Positions 57,801-64,000 of a stretch of DNA of 64,000 nt are shown piece by piece. Numbering within the stretch: position 1 is the first letter of the stretch; every line of letters starts with the position of its first letter. The stretch covers positions 1,165,001-1,229,000 of the forward strand of contig NC_012965.1 of assembly GCF_000027005.1 (NCBI RefSeq), read 5' to 3'. The position numbers and the translations under genes were made by a program. This stretch comes from Komagataella phaffii GS115. Taxonomy: Eukaryota > Ascomycota > Pichiomycetes > Pichiales > Pichiaceae. A model generated the notes under the pieces. It searched no databases. It saw only the letters and a list, made by a program, of their open reading frames with translations, and was not told where the DNA came from.

Positions 57801-58330
57801 ATCAATGCCACACAGGTACAGATTAACAAGAAGAGCGAGCAATAGGCAAATTCGAACCATTTTCCAGGAGGTAAAAAAGAACCTAGCAGTCCAGATTCAG
57901 TGTTGAAATTTACCATCAGAGGTTCTATGAAACCAGCAACATTCAGTGAACTATTCAAAACTTGTCCGATGAAGAAGATAAATCCAATTGCACCGCCGAA
58001 CTCAACACCCAACGAACGACTTATCATATAATAAGCACCACCACCTCTTACAGTTCCATTAGTTGCAATTGCAGAAATGGAAACAGTTGTTAGCAAGTCG
58101 ATTGTGTAACTCATTACTAGCAGCAACAGACAACCCAGAATCCCCATCTGGCCAAGTATGAAGCCGAATCGAAGAAACATCAAGATCGACAACACATTTA
58201 ACGTTGTGGGGATGAAAACACCACCAAAAGTGGTGAGTTTATGATCTTCAGCTTTGGAAGAAACGCTTGCTGTCTCTTGGTGAGGTTTTGGTTTGGTCAA
58301 CGGCAACAATGGCGTTCTCTCCGGACTCAT
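54848..58330 (-). CDS. VHC1: vacuolar cation-chloride cotransporter Vhc1
   Basis: A 1160-residue transporter of the SLC12 group (yeast 1120). Vhc1 brings potassium and chloride into the vacuole. Twelve hydrophobic segments occupy about 30-480, beginning [20 protein letters not shown] with the family motif [11 protein letters not shown] and then [33 protein letters not shown] is highly conserved across the family. The cytosolic C-terminal half contains the SLC12 regulatory domain ([32 protein letters not shown]) with a Ser-rich disordered insert. It ends with [20 protein letters not shown]. The N-terminal TPLLPLTKP has a dileucine-like vacuolar sorting signal. The start is the first ATG. VHC1, PRP5 and ABD1 are also neighbours in S. 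cerevisiae (YBR235W-YBR237W). Confidence 0.92.
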   Translation of the reverse strand: MSPERTPLLPLTKPKPHQETASVSSKAEDHKLTTFGGVFIPTTLNVLSILMFLRFGFILGQMGILGCLLLLVMSYTIDLLTTVSISAIATNGTVRGGGAYYMISRSLGVEFGGAIGFIFFIGQVLNSSLNVAGFIEPLMVNFNTESGLLGSFLPPGKWFEFAYCSLFLLICTCVALIGSSSVSKAGTFLCFALLIATISVPVSTLFVQPFEVPSMNSFYSGPSLTTAKANMFPHFTKGAAGSQIKGRETFNDLFGIFFPATAGIFAGASMSGDLKRPSYSIPRGTLWGLAITFVCYASVIIAMGVSIPRDLLHKDIQVIQTVSMSKPLIILGELSTSLFSVIVGIVGAAKVLQAIARDKIFPGISLFAKGHKKTDDPTIGILFTWVLTQLFLFADINRIATFITMAFLMTFIVTNIACLLLKIGSAPNFRPSFKYFNTATAFFGAVACFLAMFIVDGLSACLILIFLLFLILFIHYTSPPKQWGDVSQSLIYHQVRKYLLRLRQDNVKYWRPQVLLLIDNPRTSWNLIQFCNSLKKGGLYILGHVIITETFQDRYRELKRQKLKWTQFRDFASLKAFVQIGIGPNLAWGVRNVFLGSGLGGMKPNITVLGFFDLSTYAQQHPDALRTSSKSYERNNYEYNHQLPDHIQSLPTDSCKAEQRVNITEWVRIIEDLIILESNVAVAKGFPRLEIPEKNSPEKSSQEKTFIDLYPIQMSAQVTNKQTSKSALTTNFDTYTLILQLGAILNTVPQWKRSHKLRVVVFVEYQEDVEDEKHRLTLLLEALRIQAQIKILVLSDGKYKVYEYITKGTITDARIMESISEALSKDDWWSSVLEARKHRSMTRNLVALNKTVTIPFSRMTKRRLTMSNLQTMGVSMSMKTNNLPGPEISQLEYSDDDDYYSEDDMSLYSNAILPNASTVPDIPNGAGPKGFNESSRNMSSAAALHRMKGPGSESSTAIRNHSKPDGVMLKPKLSKYGSTSSIQSGTITPKKPIKSAAFTASRIPAAHVVEDAEGEEPSIMFVPETETNKPKQLAVRAPTTRLKPPSVNRSHDDSSGKDTTEVSEEDQESNSAQELEFDEDIHFSFNEITTKAQHLILNEIMKKISLNSSVIFSTLPTPEIGCHNSEADSLEYVQSLDVWCDGLPPILLINAQTMTVTTAL

Positions 58331-58587
58331 AGGCTGTGTGACAGATGCTGAGAAGGAAATGTTATGGTAAGATAGAGCCAGCTGCAGTGAATTTCTTTTT
58401 GGCTGTAGATTAACGTGTTTGGGCCCTTATCTCTGAATATCAGATGCAACAGAAGATTAAATTAATGGTGTCTAGTGAGAGCTCGAGGATGTCGGATGGC
58501 GAACTACGACAAAAACACAGAGAGAGCGCGAAGAGTAGTTAAAACCATAAAGTTTCATGTGTCTAGAGACTATAGTACAGAGGTCAG

Positions 58588-60942
58588 ATGGAACTTTCTT
58601 TGGAAGAAAAGAAAAGAAAGAGGTTAGAGAAGTTGGCTCTTTGGAAGAAGAAAAAGGAGAAGGAAGAGCAGGAAAAGAATGTAAAAAATTCCCAAATTGA
58701 GGAACCTCCTATAAAGAAAGTGAAGGGGTTTGCTATTAAAAAGCACAATCAACCAGCGAGACAAATTAAGAGAAACGCAAAAGGTTTGAGGCTTTTTACT
58801 GATCAGGGTGAAGAGAGTGAACTAAAGAAAAAGACCCCTTTGCTTGTCAATGGAATTCAGAATTCTAAAAAAGGCTCCAACCATGACAAAGAACCGGAGA
58901 CTGATCTGGATTCTCTCTTAGATGAGCTGAAATCTAATCCACATAAACTTGTCACCAAAAATCAAAAGACGCAGAACGTCATCATAGAAGAGACACAAGA
59001 AGATGACGCATCGTTCTATGATTCCCAAGATGATGCTCAAGCATTACTGGAAACGTTGAAGAACAAGAATAAGAAAGTTATCAAATTCATTGAACCAAGT
59101 ACTGAACCTTTTGAGAAACAGTTTTACACGGAGCCTGAAAGTATTTCCTCTTTACCAGAGACGGATGTTCAAGCAATAAGAGCAATTCATAATATAAAAA
59201 TAAGAGGCAAGCATATTCAACGCCCAATTACTGAATGGTGCCAGCTGGCTCTACCACAACAGTTCATGTCAGTAATTGAAGATTTAAAATATGAGGCTCC
59301 TACGCCAATACAATCGGAAGCATTACCGAACTTAATGTCCGGAAAAGATCTGATTGGAATTGCCAAAACAGGATCTGGAAAGACTCTGGCTTTCCTACTT
59401 CCAATGTTTCGTCAGATCATCTCTCAGCCAGATCCAGAATCTGGGGAAGGTCCTATTGGAGTTATTCTAACACCAACTAGGGAACTTGCCCTTCAAATAT
59501 TCAAAGAATGTAAACCGTTCATGAAATCTTTGAACTTGAAGGGTATATGTGTGTACGGAGGTGCATCCATTAGTCAACAGATATCTGACATAAAAAAACG
59601 GGTTCATTTTGCGGTATGTACGCCTGGAAGATTGATAGATCTCCTTACTGCTAATAGTGGGAGAGTCACTAACCTTAGTCGTACGTCGTATCTGGTCTTG
59701 GACGAAGCTGATAGAATGTTTGACATGGGATTTGAACCTCAAGTTATGAAAATCATTCCTAATACGAGACCTGACAGGCAGACGTTGGTATTCTCTGCAA
59801 CTTTTCCACCTAAGATGGAGGCGTTAGCAAAAAAAGTACTGAATAATCCCCTCGAGGTTATTGTTGGAGAGAAATCTGTGGTAGCTGACACTATCACTCA
59901 AAAAGTTTTCGTGATTGATCCACAAGAACGGTTTAGCAAATTGTTAGAATTGCTCGGAACATTCAAGAGTAAAGATCCCACTGGTAAAGTATTAGTTTTT
60001 GTAGAGAGGCAAGATTCTGCGGATGTCTTACTGACTAACTTACTGAAAAGAGGCTACAACGCCCAGTCCTTACATGGAGGAAAAGAACAAATGGATAGAG
60101 ATTTTATTATTCAGGATTTCAAAACAGGAAATTCTGATATACTGGTAGCCACATCAGTGGCTGCTAGAGGCTTGGATGTGAAGAGATTGAATCTTGTAAT
60201 AAACTATGATAGTCCAAATCACATGGAAGATTATGTTCATAGAGTCGGTAGAACTGGTCGAGCCGGAAGTACAGGTGAGGCGGTGACCTTTTTAACCGCA
60301 AAAGACTATAGAGCTGCCTATGATGTTTCTAGAGCTCTTAAAGTCAGTAAACAGTTAGTCCCAGACAATGTTCAGGCTGTAGCCAACGTTTTTATTGAAC
60401 AATTAAAGACAGGCTCAGCTAAAAGAGGGTCTGGATACGGTGGGAAAGGTCTTGAGAAGCTACAAGAAGAAAGGGAGCTAAAAAGACAACTAGAAAAGAC
60501 TACATATGGAGATGAAGTGGCAACTGCAGACCCCAAAAAGGAAAACACACATGGTGCAACTGCAACTCCACCTCCTTTGGATCAACCCGTGGAGGAATTC
60601 AAGGTAGTATTTGGTAGCGAGCCATCAGGTAATGGTACTACTCAATTTCATGCTACGATTGAAATCAACGACTTACCCCAACAGGTTCGCTGGACCATGA
60701 CCAACAGAGTGAACATATCCGATATCATTGAAGCTTCTAACGCCTCAATCACATCTAAAGGTAGATTCTACCCTACAGGTAAGGCACCTTCAGAGGGTGA
60801 GGATCCGAAACTTTACCTTCTTATTGAAGCTGATTCTGAGGCATCTGTAAATAAAGCCGTGTCTCTTTTCAAAGGAAAAATGATAGAAGCTCTCTTACAG
60901 GAAACTAAAGATAAATCAAAGGGAAGATACACTATTACATAG
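58588..60942 (+). CDS. PRP5: DEAD-box RNA helicase Prp5
   Basis: Prp5 is a 784-residue (yeast 849) ATPase that remodels the U2 snRNP and proofreads branch-site pairing during prespliceosome assembly. A charged N-terminal region (KRKRLEKLALWKKKKEKEEQ) leads to IRGKHIQRPITEW, the segment before the helicase core. Motifs are the Q motif PTPIQSEALP, Walker A AKTGSGKT, PTRELALQ, TPGRLIDLL, DEADRMFDMGFEPQV, SAT, ARGLDVK and HRVGRTGRAG. The C-terminal 180 residues match Prp5/DDX46 (QVRWTMTNR region) rather than Dbp2. The start is the first ATG. Four bases separate its stop from that of ABD1. Confidence 0.94.
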   Translation: MELSLEEKKRKRLEKLALWKKKKEKEEQEKNVKNSQIEEPPIKKVKGFAIKKHNQPARQIKRNAKGLRLFTDQGEESELKKKTPLLVNGIQNSKKGSNHDKEPETDLDSLLDELKSNPHKLVTKNQKTQNVIIEETQEDDASFYDSQDDAQALLETLKNKNKKVIKFIEPSTEPFEKQFYTEPESISSLPETDVQAIRAIHNIKIRGKHIQRPITEWCQLALPQQFMSVIEDLKYEAPTPIQSEALPNLMSGKDLIGIAKTGSGKTLAFLLPMFRQIISQPDPESGEGPIGVILTPTRELALQIFKECKPFMKSLNLKGICVYGGASISQQISDIKKRVHFAVCTPGRLIDLLTANSGRVTNLSRTSYLVLDEADRMFDMGFEPQVMKIIPNTRPDRQTLVFSATFPPKMEALAKKVLNNPLEVIVGEKSVVADTITQKVFVIDPQERFSKLLELLGTFKSKDPTGKVLVFVERQDSADVLLTNLLKRGYNAQSLHGGKEQMDRDFIIQDFKTGNSDILVATSVAARGLDVKRLNLVINYDSPNHMEDYVHRVGRTGRAGSTGEAVTFLTAKDYRAAYDVSRALKVSKQLVPDNVQAVANVFIEQLKTGSAKRGSGYGGKGLEKLQEERELKRQLEKTTYGDEVATADPKKENTHGATATPPPLDQPVEEFKVVFGSEPSGNGTTQFHATIEINDLPQQVRWTMTNRVNISDIIEASNASITSKGRFYPTGKAPSEGEDPKLYLLIEADSEASVNKAVSLFKGKMIEALLQETKDKSKGRYTIT

Positions 60943-60946
60943 AATT

Positions 60947-62343
60947 TTACATACCCATCTTTTCGAAAGCAAATGATTTGTAGAAAGAGATGGCCTCTCT
61001 CTCCGCCCCAAAAACTTGGTAACTTCCATCTTGCTGTCTTAGAGCTGCAGAGATTCTTTGAGGAAGTTTATAGTTCCATTTGGGGAATTCCTGATCGAAC
61101 ATTTCTAGGAATGGCTTGGAGTATCTCAATTCCAAATCATATTCCAACGCAAGAGCTCTAAATGCTTCAAAGGGAACGACATATTCTGGGACATTGTCTA
61201 CGGCGTCTTGAAGGAAATAAGTATACATGTTTCCAAATGGAGGTCTGAATACTCCATCTCTCGGGGGAGGTTCTGAAACTCCACAGAATACATGCCATTT
61301 CCCCACTTCTTCTCACCTTCAGGGAGATCCTTGATTTTATCGATTATAAAATCAGAAGAAGGTATAGTTCCAATAAAATAACCTCCTCTTTTGAGCGAGT
61401 GGGACACATTCTCCAACATCTTCCGAGCTTTGGCTTCTGATTCAAAGGCATAATGCATACAAAATTGCATACTGACAATATCGACTGGTAGCTCAGCTTC
61501 CTCCTGACCTGCCACTATTTCCTCAACCGATGTTTCAAAAGCATCCCCTGTGATAAAAGCGACTCTGAAGTCAACGTTTCTACTTCTTCGGTATCGATGA
61601 ATAGCTTCAATGATGGATTGATCTGAAAGATCAATTCCAATATACAAAGAGGTTTTGGCCAGTTGCCATTTATACAAATCACCACCTTTTCCACATCCTA
61701 AGTCGAGAACAGTCATGTTAGGTTTTGAAAACATAAGAATAAGCATATATTTAATGATGTTGTTAAATTGTCTCAGTTTTATGATGGGTGACTTATTACG
61801 ATCTTCTTTTCTGGCAAGATGGGTCCTAGCATTATAATGACTTCTGACAATATCTTGAGTTTGCGAATATTGGGAATGACTTGAAATCTCATGAGACGCT
61901 TGAGTTAGTTGTTGGTGGGCCTTTTCCTCCCTCTTCTCCTCCTGCAGTCTTCTTTGCTCGGCTTGTTTTTTTTGTTCTTCAATGGATAGTTTTTGCCTTC
62001 TTCGTCGTACTGGTTGTTTGACAGATTTTTCGTCTTCTTTGTGCTGTCTATAAGCGTCCTCGGTCATCCAAGCTGGCTTTTGAGCTAGCTCTACTTTGGG
62101 TGCTTCTTCATTCAAAGTTTCTATTCCGTCTTCATTGTCTCTGCTACTCAACGAAAATGCAGAATACTTTTCATTGGGGATCACATTTCCCCGTACCAGT
62201 TTTCTCTTTCGCTTCAGAAAGTCATTGGAGAGATCATCATCTGTGAGTTTTCTTGTCTCCCGGTTTTCCAGTTGAGGCACATTCAAAGAGTCCTTTGGTG
62301 AATTGGATTGAGCCGGATCCTTTGCGTCAGTCGTTTCCACCAT
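60947..62343 (-). CDS. ABD1: mRNA cap (guanine-N7) methyltransferase Abd1, frame interrupted
   Basis: Adds the N7 methyl of the m7G cap in the nucleus. A Lys/Arg/Gln-rich N-terminal region precedes the catalytic domain: SHYNARTHLARKEDRNKSPI, the SAM site VLDLGCGKGGDLYKW, IGIDLSDQSI, SMQFCMHYAFESE and GGYFIGTIPSSDFI. The frame breaks at TTT (minus strand, 61278-61276) after KKWGNGMYSVEF. The other frame continues SEPPPRDGVFRPPFGN, YTYFLQDAVDNVPEYVVPFE and a normal end. One added T would join them with no lost residue, giving 465 aa (yeast 436). The two pieces together contain every family motif. ABD1 is essential in yeast, so a base error or slippage is more likely than true loss. The start is the first ATG. 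Confidence 0.91.
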
Positions 62344-62568
62344 TGCTGATACGATTCTGTGGAGTGCTCTGTTCTTGGTGCTCAGTCCTTAGAATCAAAT
62401 GTATCCAAACGATGTCAAATGTCGCGTATGGGTTTTTACCTTATTACAATTACAGCTATAGCTATAAGAAATTATACTATACTATACAATTAAAGGGGAC
62501 ACAAGACACGTAGCCAGTCGTGCTATCATTCATACATCGCACATAATTTATCAATCATCACTCATCAT

Positions 62569-63753
62569 TTATGACTCATCACTTGAATTGTCAGTAAAAT
62601 GCTCTCTAACACCAGTTTGCCAAATCTTAAGTGACATTTCTCTCAATTGGCGTTTAGATTCTGCATCGTTAGAAAATCTTCTCGCCGAACGATCAGTGCT
62701 TTTTGGTTTGAATCCTGGCGAATTCCTTCGTACGGCATCGATCATCGGCCGTTGGTTAAACAAAGCCAGCTTCCTCAATTCATTGGAAATAGTTTCGAAC
62801 TGTACTCGTTCATGAATTCCAATGTGCTTCCAATTATTCGAAGTACCATCGTTGGAACTAGTGGTCAGATAATGTATAATGTCCGTTCCAGAGCGCTCTG
62901 AATTGTTGCGATTTTGCCTTTCTTCGTTAAACAATAAATCCCTTATGGCTAGTTGTTTTTGTTGAGTCCTGGTTGTATGAGTTCCTAGGTTCACGTTCTT
63001 TAATGGGGGAAATGTCGATTCCGCTTCACCAGCTTTTCCAATTTCGGCTATCAATACTGTCTTCGAGTTTTGAATTGAATTGTTCAAAAAAATCTCGGGA
63101 GTGATCACATCATTTTTGGTCATTAGATTGTCTAACATCGAAAGTCCTGGTATGTCAGAAGTTGTCGTTTGAGGGGACGATAAACCGCCAATTGTCTTGT
63201 CATCTTGCCTGTCTTCATAATCAGATAAGAATGACGATTCTGCTGTTTTGGAGCTCAATTTCACCCGATTTTTCATGAAGTAAGTCGAAAAGCCATCAAC
63301 TTGTTCCCCTACACTTTGGACCACCATCCGAGTAGATCCAAGAGGAGGAGTTATTTTCTTGGAAAGGCTATGTTCAGATCTGCCATTCCCCCCATGGTTT
63401 ATTAACGCTGGTAACACAACATGCTCATCATAAGGAACAACTAGGGAACCTCTGCTCGATCGGGCGGTTGCCTCGTCTCTAGATCCAAACTGACGTTTCG
63501 CAGAGTACAATGATGACATGTAATGGCTGCGTTTATCGCTGACATCCTTCAGCGGTAGCTTTCCGGTTGATGCCATCCTCTGTAAATGACCATGCACGGG
63601 GCCAGGTATCTTTTTGGAGTACTCGTTGAAGAATCTTCCTCCTGGATTAGCTTTCTGCTTTGGAATCTCAGGCGTCGTGGCCGTGGAGCTATTCTCTGTG
63701 AGTGGACTGATACTTGATGAGTGCGGCGAATTCACTGGATTTGTTGAACTCAT
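62569..63753 (-). CDS. Ser-rich protein with TRTQQK motif, possibly Tco89-like
   Basis: A 394-residue protein, not firmly recognised. It is rich in Ser, Asn, Arg and Thr, with no membrane segment or signal peptide. The N-terminus has PGGRFFNEYSKKIPGPVHGH. The middle has THTTRTQQKQLAIRDLLFNE, and a more ordered C-terminal stretch reads HIGIHERVQFETISNELRKL, then FNQRPMIDAVRR. The TRTQQK element, followed by hydrophobic and acidic residues, resembles a short motif I associate with the TORC1 subunit Tco89 and related fungal proteins. That similarity is weak and the length is about half that of yeast Tco89. The start is the first ATG (MSSTNPVNSPHSSS). Function is not assigned. Confidence 0.7.
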   Translation of the reverse strand: MSSTNPVNSPHSSSISPLTENSSTATTPEIPKQKANPGGRFFNEYSKKIPGPVHGHLQRMASTGKLPLKDVSDKRSHYMSSLYSAKRQFGSRDEATARSSRGSLVVPYDEHVVLPALINHGGNGRSEHSLSKKITPPLGSTRMVVQSVGEQVDGFSTYFMKNRVKLSSKTAESSFLSDYEDRQDDKTIGGLSSPQTTTSDIPGLSMLDNLMTKNDVITPEIFLNNSIQNSKTVLIAEIGKAGEAESTFPPLKNVNLGTHTTRTQQKQLAIRDLLFNEERQNRNNSERSGTDIIHYLTTSSNDGTSNNWKHIGIHERVQFETISNELRKLALFNQRPMIDAVRRNSPGFKPKSTDRSARRFSNDAESKRQLREMSLKIWQTGVREHFTDNSSDES

Positions 63754-63903
63754 TGTATACTGTTTACAGCTAATCTCACAAATTGGACAGTACCTTCTCT
63801 CTTATCTTATCAGTGATCCATAGGGCGATAATTCGCGGAGACGGGATTTGGTGTGATCTTATTTATCCTCATTCCTAGATAATCTACTAATGCGTACTTA
63901 GAC

Positions 63904-64000
63904 CTAGTCATATATTTCTATTGGAGGCAGTCTATCGGTTCGGTAGAACAGGTTGCCCGATTCAATCTCGGCCATGAGCCATTCTACTGGAAATAGCACT
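63904..64000 (-). CDS. C-terminal end of an unidentified gene (start outside window)
   Basis: A minus-strand frame runs open from the window edge to TAG at 63904-63906 and encodes 31 residues ending WLMAEIESGNLFYRTDRLPP and IEIYD. The composition looks like a real folded C-terminus, and the spacing (about 150 bp to the next gene, same strand) is normal for this genome. The piece is too short to identify, and an open stretch of this length can arise by chance. Confidence 0.4.
   Translation of the reverse strand, partial: VLFPVEWLMAEIESGNLFYRTDRLPPIEIYD

Noticed and set aside
63930..63985. tRNA T-arm-like CCCGATTCAATCTCGG near the right edge
   Set aside because: No matching acceptor or anticodon arm; the other strand reads as a plausible protein C-terminus.

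Overview
The window is a gene-dense stretch of a budding-yeast (Saccharomycotina) nuclear genome. It holds about 34 protein genes on both strands, has short intergenic gaps, and carries only two introns that I can support. Proteins are fungal throughout. The presence of a complex I subunit (lost in Saccharomyces), the gene content and the frameshifted HOC1 all point to Komagataella (Pichia pastoris / K. phaffii), probably of the NRRL Y-11430 lineage. The species call is inference.

Region by region. 1-14 kb: SEC24 (5' end outside the window), COX5, HPM1, COG5, a spliced YNL050C-like gene, HOS4, an MSG5/SDP1 phosphatase, complex I subunit NUIM, mannosyltransferase HOC1 and VAC7. This order merges two S. 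cerevisiae blocks (chromosome IX around SEC24-HPM1-COX5B-HOS4-SDP1 and chromosome XIV around SFB2-YNL050C-COG5-COX5A-MSG5-VAC7), so it looks like the unduplicated ancestral order. 14-25 kb: tRNA ligase TRL1 divergent from ARG3, then SWE1, RIM101 and a WSC-type wall sensor. 25-36 kb: a CRP1/MDG1-like protein, YPI1, a 2-oxoglutarate oxygenase, NIC96, CHL1, IPK1 and HTD2. 35-48 kb: TRM5, MDM20, a second carboxypeptidase Y, a free-standing bacterial-type tryptophan synthase beta chain, RIM13, RAM1 and OPY2. 48-64 kb: HAP5, spliced GRD19/SNX3, TFS1, PTA1, PRP9, VHC1, PRP5, ABD1, a Ser-rich protein with a TRTQQK motif, and the tail of one more gene.

Functional links: RIM13 and RIM101 belong to the ambient-pH pathway. 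HAP5 is part of the CCAAT factor, and a good CCAAT site lies before COX5. TFS1 is the carboxypeptidase Y inhibitor family and a CPY-like gene is present. OPY2, MSG5/SDP1, the WSC sensor and HOC1 all touch MAP-kinase or wall-integrity signalling. RNA processing is heavily represented (TRL1, TRM5, PTA1, PRP9, PRP5, ABD1).

Most notable: (1) a separate TrpB that resembles bacterial rather than fungal enzymes, a candidate horizontal acquisition; (2) four genes broken by single-base frame changes (NUIM, HOC1, TRL1, ABD1). TRL1 and ABD1 are essential in S. cerevisiae, so those two are probably base errors or slippage sites, while HOC1 matches a recalled real strain lesion; (3) a missed 14-nt first exon in the YNL050C-like gene; (4) a 14-bp inverted repeat in the TRL1/ARG3 divergent promoter and possible structured RNA in the SEC24/COX5 gap. 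I found no transposon, CRISPR array, rRNA or convincing tRNA.
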